Shown here piece after piece: positions 29,635 to 38,056 of a stretch of DNA of 64,000 nt. A program made the position numbers and the translations under genes. The notes beneath the pieces are model-generated. The model saw only the letters and a list, made by a program, of their open reading frames with translations. It did not search any database and was not told the DNA's origin. Positions within the stretch are counted from its first letter, which is position 1; the number at the start of each line of letters is the position of its first letter. Origin of the DNA: Azoarcus olearius (GTDB lineage: Bacteria > Pseudomonadota > Gammaproteobacteria > Burkholderiales > Rhodocyclaceae); NCBI RefSeq assembly GCF_001682385.1, contig NZ_CP016210.1, positions 558,001 to 622,000 on the forward strand, given 5' to 3'.

Positions 29635-30122
29635 GATTCTTCCGCCTCGGTCGGGGCCGCCACGGTTTCGGGCACTGCAGTGCCCGGCGGCAGCGCTTCG
29701 AGCGAGGCCTCCGGGATACAGAGAAACTTGGTCGGGAAGGAGACGTGGTAATGCACCCCGCCCGGCATGTCGCGCAGCACCTTGATGATCTCGCCGATGG
29801 TGCCCTTGGGCACCACCACCTCGCCATCGATCGCGAAGCTGCGGGTGGCGACGACCTTCTCGCGCGACTCGAAGCGGCTCGGATTCCACTCGTCGTCGGC
29901 GCCGATCAGCTCTTCCTGGCGACAGCCGATGATGCGGTCGATGTCGAGGAAGTGCACCGTGTAGATGATCTGGTCCTGCAGGAAGGTGCCGATCTCGATC
30001 ACCGTGCCAATGCTGCCGCGGCGTACCAGCAGGTCGCCGACGTCCTTGCCGGGGAAGGTGCCGTCGTCGCGCACGTTGCGCGTGACGCGGACGCGGTCGC
30101 CGTAATCGAATTCGGGTTTCAT
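29631..30122 (-). CDS. nifZ: NifZ, MoFe protein P-cluster maturation factor
   Basis: NifZ acts with NifH in forming the second P-cluster of the MoFe protein. The 163-residue protein shows the family's two beta-rich halves: FDYGDRVRVTRNVRDDGTFPG, and FAIDGEVVVPKGTIGEIIKV followed by YHVSFPTKFLCIPE. The last 25 residues are a proline/alanine/glutamate tail. It overlaps nifM and lies 20 bases after nifW. Confidence 0.96.
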   Translation of the reverse strand: MKPEFDYGDRVRVTRNVRDDGTFPGKDVGDLLVRRGSIGTVIEIGTFLQDQIIYTVHFLDIDRIIGCRQEELIGADDEWNPSRFESREKVVATRSFAIDGEVVVPKGTIGEIIKVLRDMPGGVHYHVSFPTKFLCIPEASLEALPPGTAVPETVAAPTEAEES

Positions 30123-30142
30123 CGTCTGCTCCTTGATGCAAC

Positions 30143-30463
30143 CTAGCGCTGGATGGAATCCAGCGACACGAAGGCTTCGCCGGCGGCCTTCTTGAACACC
30201 GCGAACACCTTTTCCTGCACGGAATTGGAGACCACGAAGTCGTTGTAGGCGCGTTCGAGGAAGCTGCGGTAGTGGGCGCGCACCGCGGCCTCGTCGCTGC
30301 CTTCGGCGGCCGGGTTGTGCGAGATGTAGTCGTGGAAGCGCTGCAGGATGTGCAGGCGGTTCACATGCACCACGCTCTGTTCGAAGGGCACCTCGAAAAA
30401 CTGCAGGAAGTCCTCGGCGGAGGACAGTTCTTCCATTGCTTCTTCCAGGGTCAGCTCGTCCAT
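30143..30463 (-). CDS. nifW: NifW, nitrogenase-stabilising protein
   Basis: A 106-residue helical protein of the NifW family (LEEAMEELSSAEDFLQFF near the start, ERAYNDFVVSNSVQEKVFAVFKK near the end). NifW binds MoFe protein and is thought to aid maturation or protect it from oxygen. Start 30463 is supported by a GGAGAACAC leader. It sits between an uncharacterised helical protein and nifZ in the iscA-nifUSV operon. Confidence 0.95.
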   Translation of the reverse strand: MDELTLEEAMEELSSAEDFLQFFEVPFEQSVVHVNRLHILQRFHDYISHNPAAEGSDEAAVRAHYRSFLERAYNDFVVSNSVQEKVFAVFKKAAGEAFVSLDSIQR

Positions 30464-30486
30464 GTGTGTTCTCCGGGTGAGGGTGT

Positions 30487-31026
30487 TCAGAGGATGGATT
30501 CGGTTTCCAGCTCGTCTTCGTCGTCGGACGTGCCGTTCTGGCGCGCGTGGGCGATGTCGAGCAGCACCTTGCCGCCCATGCGGTCGGCTTCGTCGATCTC
30601 GACCAGCGTCTGCAGCAGCGCGATCGCGGCGGGGATCTCGTCCAGGCGCATCTTCACGTAGGCCGCGGCCTTGATCGACGACAGGTAGAAGCGGGTCAGC
30701 GTCATCGATACCCGCGCGGCAGCGGCGACGAGTTCCACCGTGAGCCCGGCGCCATCGGCCGGCAGGCCCAGCTGCGCGCCGGAGACGCCGATCGCATGCC
30801 ACACCACGTCCTGCGCCTCGACGATGCGGTGCTGGTAGAAGTAGTAGCGGTAGCGCGCGACCAGCACCACCAGGTGGTCGGGGGCGAGTGCGGCGGCGCG
30901 CGCGAGCAGCGCTTCCGCTTCCGGCTGGCCGTAGTGTCGGCCGGCTTCCTCGATCAGGTCGTGCACGCCTTCAGGCAGCGGGTCTTCGAAATACAGCGGC
31001 TGCGGGTCGAAATGAAGCAGGTCCAT
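30487..31026 (-). CDS. unrecognised helical protein between cysE and nifW
   Basis: A 179-residue protein, mostly alpha-helical. It has tetratricopeptide-like stretches (EAEALLARAAALAPDHLVVLVARYRYYFYQH near residues 35-66, and a later MRLDEIPAAIALLQTLVEIDE) and an acidic C-terminal tail rich in D and E. The ATG at 31026 overlaps the cysE stop by one base, so expression is coupled. I know of no assigned function. A protein-contact role in nitrogenase assembly is suggested by its place between cysE and nifW. The cluster position is likely conserved in related diazotrophs. Confidence 0.75.
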   Translation of the reverse strand: MDLLHFDPQPLYFEDPLPEGVHDLIEEAGRHYGQPEAEALLARAAALAPDHLVVLVARYRYYFYQHRIVEAQDVVWHAIGVSGAQLGLPADGAGLTVELVAAAARVSMTLTRFYLSSIKAAAYVKMRLDEIPAAIALLQTLVEIDEADRMGGKVLLDIAHARQNGTSDDEDELETESIL

Positions 31027-31874
31027 CAGCGGGCCTCCTGGGCTTCGGGCTGACAGGCGCATTCCGGACAGGCGGCGTCGGTGTTGGCCTGGCAATCGAG
31101 CGGGTTGGCGTTGATCAGCGGGAACACGGTCTGCACCGGCTTGGGCGGCGCGCTCGCCGCCGCCAGCGCGGCCTTGCCTTCGGCCTGCAGCGTGGCCAGC
31201 TCGCTCTCCAGCATCTTGATGCGGTCGAGCAGGCAGTTGAGCGTGTGGCCGACGGGGTCGGGCATCACGTGGTGGTCCAGGTTCAGCTCGTCGGTCGCCG
31301 ACAGGATGGGCGATTCGCGCTTGACCACCTTGGCCGGGATGCCGACCACGGTGCGGTCAGCCGGCACGTTCTTCACCACCACCGAGTTGGCACCCACGCG
31401 CACGCGGCTGCCGATGGTGATGGCGCCGAGGATCTTGGCGCCGGCGCCGACCACCACGTGGTCACCCAGGGTGGGATGGCGCTTGCCCGGGTTCCAGGTG
31501 GTGCCGCCGAGCGTGACGCCGTGGTACAGCGTGACGTCATCGCCGATCTCGGCGGTTTCGCCGACCACCACGCCGGCGCCGTGGTCGATGAAGAAGCGGC
31601 GGCCGATCTGGGCGCCGGGGTGGATGTCCACATTGGTGAACACCCGCGCCAGGAAGCTCACCAGCCGCGCCGGGTAGCGCCAGCCGCGGCGCCACAGCGC
31701 GTGGGCGATGCGGTGGGACATCACCGCATGCACGCCGGGGTAGGTGGTCAGGACTTCCCACACGGTGCGGGCGGCCGGGTCGCGGCCGAACACGCAACGC
31801 ACGTCTTCGCGCAGCAGCGCGAACAGGCCGGGGCCGCGGACGGGGTTGGTCATGCTCATCGATTCGGTCTTCAT
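31026..31874 (-). CDS. cysE: nif-linked serine O-acetyltransferase
   Basis: Makes O-acetylserine for cysteine synthesis, raising the sulfur supply for NifS-driven cluster assembly. The 282-residue protein has the N-terminal helical domain and the left-handed beta-helix of hexapeptide repeats (about 90-190), with the catalytic region [19 protein letters not shown] and [15 protein letters not shown]-terminal extension of about 80 residues ends in a cysteine-rich stretch ([15 protein letters not shown]), which is unusual for a standard CysE and could bind metal. The start at 31874 has GGGAG 8 bases upstream. It follows nifV by 2 bases. Confidence 0.9.
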   Translation of the reverse strand: MKTESMSMTNPVRGPGLFALLREDVRCVFGRDPAARTVWEVLTTYPGVHAVMSHRIAHALWRRGWRYPARLVSFLARVFTNVDIHPGAQIGRRFFIDHGAGVVVGETAEIGDDVTLYHGVTLGGTTWNPGKRHPTLGDHVVVGAGAKILGAITIGSRVRVGANSVVVKNVPADRTVVGIPAKVVKRESPILSATDELNLDHHVMPDPVGHTLNCLLDRIKMLESELATLQAEGKAALAAASAPPKPVQTVFPLINANPLDCQANTDAACPECACQPEAQEAR

Positions 31875-31876
31875 GG

Positions 31877-33067
31877 TCAGGCTCCCGCAGCGGTGTCGAG
31901 CAGGTCGTGCAGCAGGTCGTCGCACTGCGCGCTGCCGGCTTCCAGCTCTTCCCAGAACGCGAGCAGGTCTTCGCGCTGCGGGGTGCGCTTGGTGCGCGAG
32001 GTGAACTCGCGGATACGGGCCAGCAGGCAGGCGGTGCGGGCGGCGTCGAGTTCGATGCCCAGCCCGGCGTAGGCGGCGGCGACGCCGCGGCCGCCCGAGT
32101 GCTTGCCGAGCAGCATGCGGTGGCTGCGGCCGAGCAGCGCGGGGTCGATGCCTTGGTAGTTGGCCGGGTCCTTCAGCAGGCCATCCACGTGGATGCCGGC
32201 TTCGTGGGTGAATACGCCTTCGCCGACCACGCTCTTGTGCCAGCCCACCGGGCGGCCGGAGGCGCGCGCGACTGCTTCGGAGGTGTCGAGCAGGCGGGTG
32301 AAGTCGATGATCTCGCCCATGCCGTGGAACTGGCGCAGGCCAAGCGCGACTTCTTCCAGCGCCGCGTTGCCGGCGCGTTCGCCGAGGCCGTTCACCGTGG
32401 TGTTCACATGGCTGGCGCCGGCGCGCACCGCGGCCAGGGTGTTGGCGGTGGCCAGCCCGAGGTCGTCATGCGCGTGCATTTCGATTTCCAGCTTTGAAGC
32501 GGCGCGCAGCGCGCGGATCGCCTCGAAGGTGGCGAAGGGGTCGAGGATGCCCAGCGTGTCGGCGAAGCGGAAGCGACGCGCGCCGGCGGCTTCGGCGGCC
32601 TGGATGACCTCCGCGAGGAAGGCCGGGTCGGCGCGCGAGGCGTCCTCGCCGCCGACGCCGACATCGAAGCCCGCCTCACGCGCCACCGGCACCCAGCGCG
32701 CGATCCGCGCCAGCACCTCGTCACGGGTGGCGCCGAGCTTGTGGCGGATCTGCTGGTCGGAGACCGGCACCGACAGTTCCAGCATCTGCACCGGCAGGCT
32801 GCGACAGGCGTCGATGTCGGCGCTGGTGAGGCGGCCCCAGACGATCAGGCGGGTGTCGTGGCCGCCGTCGGCGAGCGTGTCGGCGATCGCGCGGATGTCG
32901 CCGCACTCTTCGCTGCCCATCGCCGGGATGCCGATCTCCAGCTCCGGCACGCCGATCTCGGCGAGGATGCGGGCGATGCCGCACTTCTCCGCGCGGGTGA
33001 AGGCGACGCCGGCCGATTGCTCGCCGTCGCGCAGGGTGGTGTCGTCGATGGTGACTGGTGCAGACAT
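31877..33067 (-). CDS. nifV: NifV, homocitrate synthase
   Basis: Condenses acetyl-CoA with 2-oxoglutarate to homocitrate, the organic ligand of FeMo-co. The 396-residue protein has the DRE-TIM signature [10 protein letters not shown] at the start, the metal-binding [16 protein letters not shown] near residue 196, [14 protein letters not shown] near 222, and the late HEAGIHVDG motif. Length is typical for NifV. It lies 88 bases after nifS and 2 before cysE. Confidence 0.97.
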   Translation of the reverse strand: MSAPVTIDDTTLRDGEQSAGVAFTRAEKCGIARILAEIGVPELEIGIPAMGSEECGDIRAIADTLADGGHDTRLIVWGRLTSADIDACRSLPVQMLELSVPVSDQQIRHKLGATRDEVLARIARWVPVAREAGFDVGVGGEDASRADPAFLAEVIQAAEAAGARRFRFADTLGILDPFATFEAIRALRAASKLEIEMHAHDDLGLATANTLAAVRAGASHVNTTVNGLGERAGNAALEEVALGLRQFHGMGEIIDFTRLLDTSEAVARASGRPVGWHKSVVGEGVFTHEAGIHVDGLLKDPANYQGIDPALLGRSHRMLLGKHSGGRGVAAAYAGLGIELDAARTACLLARIREFTSRTKRTPQREDLLAFWEELEAGSAQCDDLLHDLLDTAAGA

Positions 33068-33155
33068 GCTCGTGGCCTGGGCTGGTGTCGTTCGCGTCGG
33101 GTGGAGGCGGCGGGTCCGGTGCGGCGCCGTCGCGGGTGGCGACGGCGCGCGCGGC

Positions 33156-34379
33156 TTAGGCGTAGGTCGGGGCGAAGGCCTTTTCCGGATCGGTGACCGG
33201 GCCGTTCTCGCCCCAGTACGGCGACAGCTTGCGCAGCTGGGCGATGATCGGCGGCACCGCGGCGATCACGCGGTCGATCTCGGCCTCGGTGTTCTCGCGC
33301 GACAGCGAGAAGCGGATGGTGCCGTGGGCGGCGGTGTAGGGGATGCCCATGGCGCGCATCACGTGCGAGGGTTCGAGCGAGCCGGAGGTGCAGGCCGAGC
33401 CGGACGATGCAGCGATGCCCTGCTTGTTCAGCAGCATCAGGATGGCCTCGCCTTCGACGTATTCGAAGGCGATGTTGAGCGTGTTCGGCAGGCGGTTGTC
33501 GACGTCGCCGGTGGCGAAGGCGTTGGGCACGGCGGCGAGGATGCCGGCCTGCAGCTTGTCGCGCAGCGCGCGGACGTAGGTGTTCTCCTGCTCCATGTGC
33601 TCCAGCGCCAGTTCGGCGGCGACGCCAAGGCCGATGATGCCGGGCACGTTCTCGGTGCCGGCACGGCGGCCGCGTTCCTGGCCGCCGCCGCGCAGCAGCG
33701 GGCGGAAGCGGGCGCCGCGGCGCAGGTAGAGCGCGCCGATGCCCTTCGGGCCGTGCAGCTTGTGGCCCGACAGCGACAGCATGTCGATGGCCGAATCCTT
33801 GAGGTTGAGCGGAATCTTGCCGACCGCCTGGACCGCGTCGGTGTGGAACAGGATGCCGGCGGCCTTGGCCATCTCGGCCATCTTCTCGACCGGGAAGTAG
33901 GTGCCGGTTTCGTTGTTGGCCCACATCACCGACACCACCGCGACCTTGTCGGTCAGCAGCTTGGCGTATTCGTCGAGGTCCAGCCGGCCCTTGCCGTCCA
34001 CCTTGAGCTTGTGGATGGTGTAGCCCTCTTTTTCGAGCTGTTCGCACAGGTGCAGCACGGCGTGGTGCTCCACGGTGCTGGTGATGATTTCCTTGCGCTC
34101 CGGGTTGGCCTTGAGCGCCGACAGGATGGCGGTGTTGTCGGCCTCGGTGCCACCGGCGGTGTAGATGATCTCGGAATCGAACTCGGCGCCGAGCAGCTTC
34201 TGCAGCGAGGCACGCGCGCCCTTGGTGGCGTGGCCGACCTTGGCGCCGAAGCTGTGCATCGAGGACGGATTGCCGAACTGTTCGGTGAAGTAGGGCAGCA
34301 TCGCCGTCACCGCTTCGGGGGCGCAGCGGGTGGTGGCGTTGTTGTCGAGATAGATCGGGGTCAGGTTCGGGATGCTCAT
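33156..34379 (-). CDS. nifS: NifS, cysteine desulfurase for nitrogenase clusters
   Basis: A PLP enzyme that takes sulfur from cysteine and passes it to NifU. The 407-residue protein has the PLP lysine in [10 protein letters not shown] near residue 204 and the catalytic cysteine near 329 in [17 protein letters not shown]. An N-terminal [15 protein letters not shown] stretch is also present. It is separated from nifU by a 182-base gap with a strong hairpin. Confidence 0.98.
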   Translation of the reverse strand: MSIPNLTPIYLDNNATTRCAPEAVTAMLPYFTEQFGNPSSMHSFGAKVGHATKGARASLQKLLGAEFDSEIIYTAGGTEADNTAILSALKANPERKEIITSTVEHHAVLHLCEQLEKEGYTIHKLKVDGKGRLDLDEYAKLLTDKVAVVSVMWANNETGTYFPVEKMAEMAKAAGILFHTDAVQAVGKIPLNLKDSAIDMLSLSGHKLHGPKGIGALYLRRGARFRPLLRGGGQERGRRAGTENVPGIIGLGVAAELALEHMEQENTYVRALRDKLQAGILAAVPNAFATGDVDNRLPNTLNIAFEYVEGEAILMLLNKQGIAASSGSACTSGSLEPSHVMRAMGIPYTAAHGTIRFSLSRENTEAEIDRVIAAVPPIIAQLRKLSPYWGENGPVTDPEKAFAPTYA

Positions 34380-34525
34380 CGTGCTCTCCGCGGGGCTACC
34401 GTGTTCGCCGGACTGGGGCTGCCGGGTTGGCCGGCGGCGCGCTGCAGGGGCGGTGGCGGTGGTTTATCTCGTGAATGTCGGTGCTGCGGCTGCGCGGCGG
34501 ACACCCGCCGCGCAGCGGGTATGCG

Positions 34526-34553
34526 GCCTGCCCCGCCGGGTGGTGGGGCAGGC
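34526..34553 (-). promoter_or_regulatory. nifU-nifS intercistronic hairpin
   Basis: A 9-bp perfect stem (34526-34534 with 34545-34553) just after the nifU stop on the minus strand. There is no T-run. It is likely an mRNA-stabilising or attenuating hairpin; the 182-base gap holds no gene. Confidence 0.5.
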
Positions 34554-34561
34554 AGGGCGGA

Positions 34562-35452
34562 TCAGGCGGGCAGGGTGTTGGGCGCCAGCTTGGCGGTGGC
34601 CTTCACCGGGATCACCTTCACCAGTTCGCCGAGCGCTTCGATCATCTGGGCCTGGACGCCGCCGAGGGTGGCCGCTTCCATCTGGCAGCCGGCGCAGGCG
34701 CCCTTCATCGACACGTAGATGTTCTTGCCGTCGACGTCGACCAGTTCGATGTCGCCGTGGTCGCGCTGCAGGTTGGGGCGGGCCTTTTCGATGACCTGCT
34801 CGATCTTGCGGATGCGCTCCAGCGTCGTCATCTTGCCCGGCGCCTTCTTTTCCGGCGGCGGGGCGGCCTTGAAGGTTTCGCCACGCTCGGCCAGCACCTT
34901 GGCGAGGATTTCCTCGATGCCTTCGTGGCAGGAGGAACAGCCGCCGCCAGCCTTGGTGTAGTTGGTGACCTGCTCGACCGAGCACAGGTTGTTGGCGCGG
35001 ATGGTCTCTTCGATCATCACCGCGTCGACCGCGAAGCACTTGCAGATCAGCGCGCCTTCTTCGTGGTCGTCCTTCCATTCTTCGCCGCGGTAGTTGGCGA
35101 CCGCGGCCTGCAGGGCTTCGCGGCCCATCACCGAGCAGTGCATCTTTTCCGGCGGCAGGCCGCCGAGGAAGTCGGCGATGTCCTGGTTGGAGACTTCGAG
35201 CGCCTGCTCGAGCGTCTTGCCCTTGATGATCTCGGTCAGCGCCGAGCTGGAGGCGATCGCCGAGCCGCAGCCGAAGGTCTGGAAGGAGGCGTCGAGGATG
35301 GTCTCGTTGGCCGGGTCGACCTTGAGCATCAGGCGCAGCGCGTCACCGCAGGAGATCGAACCCACTTCGCCGATGGCGTTGGCGTCGGCCAGCGCGCCGG
35401 CGTTGCGCGGGTTGTAGAAGTGTTCCTTGACGGTATCGGAGTAATCCCACAT
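34562..35452 (-). CDS. nifU: NifU, Fe-S cluster scaffold
   Basis: The scaffold on which NifS builds [2Fe-2S] and [4Fe-4S] clusters for nitrogenase. The 296-residue protein has three domains: an IscU-like one with C35, C62 and C106; a central permanent [2Fe-2S] domain with C137, C139, C172 and C175; and a C-terminal Nfu domain with C253 and C256 (CAGC). The numbering agrees closely with Azotobacter NifU. It is preceded by iscA with a 21-base gap. Confidence 0.98.
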   Translation of the reverse strand: MWDYSDTVKEHFYNPRNAGALADANAIGEVGSISCGDALRLMLKVDPANETILDASFQTFGCGSAIASSSALTEIIKGKTLEQALEVSNQDIADFLGGLPPEKMHCSVMGREALQAAVANYRGEEWKDDHEEGALICKCFAVDAVMIEETIRANNLCSVEQVTNYTKAGGGCSSCHEGIEEILAKVLAERGETFKAAPPPEKKAPGKMTTLERIRKIEQVIEKARPNLQRDHGDIELVDVDGKNIYVSMKGACAGCQMEAATLGGVQAQMIEALGELVKVIPVKATAKLAPNTLPA

Positions 35453-35473
35453 GGCTGTCTCCAGGTACTGGGC

Positions 35474-35797
35474 TTAGGCGGAGAAGGACTGGCCACAGGC
35501 GCAGCCGCCGGTGGCGTTGGGGTTTTCGAACTTGAAGCCGGAGCCGGTCAGCGAATCGACGAAATCGACGGTGACGCCGGACAGCAGCGGGGCCGAGAAC
35601 GGATCGACCAGCAGGGTGATGCCTTCCATTTCGACGATGACGTCGTCTTCCGCCTTTTCGGCTTCGAGCTTCATGCCGTACTGCAGGCCGGAGCAGCCAC
35701 CGCCCTGCACGTGGATGCGCAGACCGACGACCGGGTCGGCGGAGGAGGAGATGAAGCGGCTGACGGCCTTGATGGCGGTGGGCGTGAGGTTGAGCAT
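35474..35797 (-). CDS. iscA: IscA-type A-carrier protein of the nif operon
   Basis: A 107-residue A-type Fe-S carrier (IscA-Nif) with the three conserved cysteines C35, C99 and C101 (GGGCSGLQY and GCACG). It probably receives clusters from NifU and passes them to target proteins. It is the first gene of the nine-gene iscA-nifU-nifS-nifV-cysE-orf-nifW-nifZ-nifM operon, about 40 bases downstream of the sigma-54 transcript start. Confidence 0.95.
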   Translation of the reverse strand: MLNLTPTAIKAVSRFISSSADPVVGLRIHVQGGGCSGLQYGMKLEAEKAEDDVIVEMEGITLLVDPFSAPLLSGVTVDFVDSLTGSGFKFENPNATGGCACGQSFSA

Positions 35798-35848
35798 GTT
35801 CGGTTCTCCTGGGGAAGAGGGTGGCTACGCTAGCTTCGGGTATCTAGG

Positions 35849-35864
35849 TGCAAGCCCTGTGCCA
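35849..35864 (-). promoter_or_regulatory. sigma-54 promoter of the iscA-nifUSV operon
   Basis: On the minus strand TGGCACAGGGCTTGCA, a complete match to the -24/-12 consensus. The transcript should start near 35838. Confidence 0.93.
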
Positions 35865-35946
35865 CTGCGTGCTCAAACGCAAGGCAATGAATTAACAGGA
35901 GAAATTAGAAGGCGTGGATGTCGTGAAGGCGCCGTGTCGGGGGGCT

Positions 35947-35962
35947 TGTCGACTTTGCGACA
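35947..35962. promoter_or_regulatory. NifA upstream activator site of the iscA operon
   Basis: A perfect TGT-N10-ACA site, about 85 bases upstream of the -24 element. The rest of the 35798-36088 gap holds no gene. Confidence 0.87.
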
Positions 35963-36032
35963 AGTAGGCTGAGGGCCCGGCGGGCGGCGCCGCTGGCGTG
36001 CGGGGCCGCCGGCGCAGGGAGGGCGGGCGACG

Positions 36033-36096
36033 GCGCGTGCCGCCGCCCGCGCGCGTTCAGCCGAGCGCGTGCCGCCGCCCGCGCGCGTTCAGCCGA
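36033..36096. repeat. 32-bp tandem duplication at the 3' end of a nif-linked gene
   Basis: Two exact 32-bp copies (36033-36064 and 36065-36096) lie head to tail. The right copy contains the stop codon of the gene at 36089-36481; the left copy is an untranslated duplicate of it. It looks like a recent slippage or unequal-exchange event. Confidence 0.9.
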
Positions 36097-36481
36097 GCAC
36101 GTGCTCGTACACCGCGCGCATCACGTCGCGCTCGGTGTCGGGGATGCCTTGCAGTTCGGTCAGCAGCACGAAGCGGCCGCCGGCCTGCTCGACCGCCGCG
36201 AAGGGCGGGTCGATCGAGGCGAATTCGGCGATCCACACCGACGCCGTGCCGCCCGGTGCCAGCATGCGCTCGCGGAACTCGGGTTCGACCTTCAGCTCGC
36301 CCGCGGGCAGGCCGAGCCGGCCGGCGGCCTGCGCGACGAGCGCGCCGGGGTGCGGGGTGACCACTTCAGGGTCGCCCTCGACCTCGACGCGGGCGGCGAC
36401 CACGGTGTCGGCGAAGCGGGCGAAGCGCAGGCGGCCGCTGGTGGATTGCTTGTGGAACAGGATCAGTGAGATGACGCCCAT
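36089..36481 (-). CDS. unrecognised protein at the end of the nifENX operon
   Basis: A 130-residue soluble protein with alternating beta and alpha segments (RFADTVVAARVEVEGDPEVV, then VWIAEFASIDPPFAAVEQAGGRFVLLTELQGIPD). It has no cysteine and no metal motif. I do not recognise the family. It starts 9 bases after the fdxB stop and is the last gene of the nifE operon, so it is expected to be NifA-controlled. Its final codons lie in the right copy of a 32-bp tandem duplication. Confidence 0.7.
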   Translation of the reverse strand: MGVISLILFHKQSTSGRLRFARFADTVVAARVEVEGDPEVVTPHPGALVAQAAGRLGLPAGELKVEPEFRERMLAPGGTASVWIAEFASIDPPFAAVEQAGGRFVLLTELQGIPDTERDVMRAVYEHVLG

Positions 36482-36490
36482 GTCGTGTGC

Positions 36491-36778
36491 TCAGGCTTGC
36501 ACCGGCGAGGGGCCGTGGGTGTGGCAGTTCTTGGGGCAGACGCGGCTGCAGGCGGCGCAGCCGATGCAGTCCAGCGCGTTGGCCACCGACATGACCATCA
36601 TGTTCTCGTCGAGGTCTTCATCGAGATCGTCGCTTTCGCGTTCGATCAGTTCGAAGACGTCGCGCGGACAGACTTTGTAGCAGCGGCCGCAGCCGATGCA
36701 GCGCTTGGCGTTGAGTGTGAGCACGAACTGCGGCACCCAGGTGGCGCCGCCCCGGGTGAGGCCGGTGATATCGCTCAT
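36491..36778 (-). CDS. fdxB: nif-specific ferredoxin III
   Basis: A 95-residue 2[4Fe-4S] ferredoxin of the nif-specific ferredoxin III family. It has CIGCGRCYKVCPRDVFEL near residue 27 and CIGCAACSRVCPKNC near 70, separated by an acidic loop (ESDDLDEDLDEN). Family members are found after nifENX and serve as electron carriers in cofactor synthesis or to nitrogenase. The start at 36778 removes a non-conserved extension that would run into the gap. A 140-base gap with a hairpin separates it from the DUF683 gene. Confidence 0.93.
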   Translation of the reverse strand: MSDITGLTRGGATWVPQFVLTLNAKRCIGCGRCYKVCPRDVFELIERESDDLDEDLDENMMVMSVANALDCIGCAACSRVCPKNCHTHGPSPVQA

Positions 36779-36864
36779 GGTCTTTCCTCCGGCTGCCCGG
36801 CGGGCCGGGGCGGCCGTCCGGGTAGCGTGGTGTGTGGCGTGTTGCGTCGGGCGGGTCAACAGCA

Positions 36865-36892
36865 CACAGGCCGGACCGGGGTCCGACCTGTG
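36865..36892 (-). promoter_or_regulatory. intercistronic hairpin before fdxB
   Basis: Stems of 6 and 5 bp with one mismatch between them (36865-36876 with 36881-36892), in the 140-base gap between the DUF683 gene and fdxB. It has no T-run and is possibly an mRNA-processing element. Confidence 0.4.
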
Positions 36893-36918
36893 CGGTACGA
36901 CGGGGCGCGCGCGGCGGA

Positions 36919-37134
36919 TCAGTTCGCGGCGGCGGTCGCGGCGATGAGGCGCTTGTTGGCGTCGGCCCAGGCCTTGCAGGCGTCGTAGGTGGACTGCGAG
37001 ATGCCGTGGATTTCCTCGTAGCCCGCGGGCAGGCGGTCCTCGACCAGATCGTGCAGCTGCGAAGCCCACTCCTGCGAGATGCGCTTGAGCTTCTTCACTT
37101 CCTTCTCGAGTTCCTTGATTTCCTCTTCGGTCAT
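36919..37134 (-). CDS. DUF683 (CCE_0567-type) small helical protein
   Basis: A 71-residue protein starting with a charged coiled-coil helix (EEEIKELEKEVKKLKRISQEW) followed by a second helical hairpin (DLVEDRLPAGYEEI... YDACKAWADANKRL). It matches the DUF683/CCE_0567 family, found next to nifX and the DUF269 gene in nif clusters. The cyanobacterial relative is a small metal-associated helical protein. No defined role in nitrogen fixation is known. It follows the DUF269 gene by 10 bases. Confidence 0.88.
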   Translation of the reverse strand: MTEEEIKELEKEVKKLKRISQEWASQLHDLVEDRLPAGYEEIHGISQSTYDACKAWADANKRLIAATAAAN

Positions 37135-37144
37135 GGTGTTCTCC

Positions 37145-37630
37145 TTACAGGCCGGCGACTTCCGAATACTTGCCGACGATTTCCAAAGCCACTGCGAGGT
37201 GCTTGTCGGCTTCGTCCTTCATCTTGGAGAAGGACTCGAAGCCGAAGCGGTGCACGTCGCGCAGGGTGCGGTCGAGCACGACCAGCTTGCCGACGGTGAT
37301 CAGCGCGCGGCCGAAGCCCTCGTGCGAGATGTGGATCATCGGCACGGCCATCAGGCCGCATTCCTTCTCGATCAGCGCGGCGATGGCGTTGTGGAAGGCC
37401 TTGACGCGCGAGATGGTGACGTCGTCCGGGTCGCCCACCACCGGGATCTGGCGGCGCTGTTCCTTGGTCAGGATGTAGGGCGCGAGCACGCGGTCGGTGG
37501 GCCAGCCGTCATAGGTGCCGTAGCTGTCGAGCGCGCGCGTCTGACGGTTCATCTCCTTGATGAAGTCGGTCTCGGCGAGTTCGGGGGTGAGCACCGGGGC
37601 CGGCGCGGTGTTGGTGTCGATCGTGATCAT
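37145..37630 (-). CDS. NifX-associated protein (DUF269)
   Basis: A 161-residue protein of the NifX-associated family. The recognisable parts are FIKEMNRQTRALDSYGTYDGW, the long helix around RVKAFHNAIAALIEKECGLMA, and GFGRALITVGKLVVLDRTLRDVHRFGF-type sequence. It accompanies nifE-nifN-nifX in most Mo-diazotrophs and is inferred to help FeMo-co traffic; its biochemistry is not known. It lies 18 bases after the RseC-like gene. Confidence 0.92.
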   Translation of the reverse strand: MITIDTNTAPAPVLTPELAETDFIKEMNRQTRALDSYGTYDGWPTDRVLAPYILTKEQRRQIPVVGDPDDVTISRVKAFHNAIAALIEKECGLMAVPMIHISHEGFGRALITVGKLVVLDRTLRDVHRFGFESFSKMKDEADKHLAVALEIVGKYSEVAGL

Positions 37631-37648
37631 GGTGGTACTCCTTGCGGG

Positions 37649-38056
37649 TCAGTCGTTGAATTCGGATGCAGCGAGGCGGGGCACCGGCTGCAGGGAAGGG
37701 TGACGGCCGAGGCGGCGCGAGGCGATCAGGCCCAGCCCCAAGCCGGCGAAGCTGATGCCGGCGACGCCGAGGTCGCCCAGCCCGCCGGCGCTGGCCACCG
37801 CCATGCCGGCGAGAAAGCCCGCCACCGGAAGCAGATAGGCCACCGCCAGCGCGCGGAATGCGGTGCCGGCATCGACGTCGACATCGACCTGGTCGCCCAC
37901 CCGGCTGCCGCAGCCGCCGTCCAGCACCAGGTCGGTCGTGCTGCCGCTGCCGCAGACCTTGTTGGCGCGGCAGCTGCCGCAGGCGGAAGCGCCTTCGAAG
38001 CGCACCACCAGCTGGTCGTCCTTGACCGCGATGACGCGGCCGCTGCGGCTCATCAT
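37649..38056 (-). CDS. RseC/MucC-like redox membrane protein in the nifENX operon
   Basis: A 135-residue protein with an N-terminal cysteine cluster (ACGSCRANKVCGSG, residues about 24-38, plus another cysteine near 49), a beta-rich domain, and two membrane helices (about 68-115). This is the pattern of RseC proteins, which work with Rnf/Rsx complexes to keep the SoxR cluster reduced. Its start overlaps the nifX stop by 4 bases. Its presence inside a NifA-driven operon suggests it serves the nif-specific Rnf complex encoded at 1-2538. It may carry a labile Fe-S cluster; this is inference. Confidence 0.85.
   Translation of the reverse strand: MMSRSGRVIAVKDDQLVVRFEGASACGSCRANKVCGSGSTTDLVLDGGCGSRVGDQVDVDVDAGTAFRALAVAYLLPVAGFLAGMAVASAGGLGDLGVAGISFAGLGLGLIASRRLGRHPSLQPVPRLAASEFND

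Noticed and set aside
32160-34718. An 852-codon plus-strand open frame opposite nifV and nifS
   Set aside because: Antisense to two unmistakable nif genes; low-complexity, no recognisable motif.
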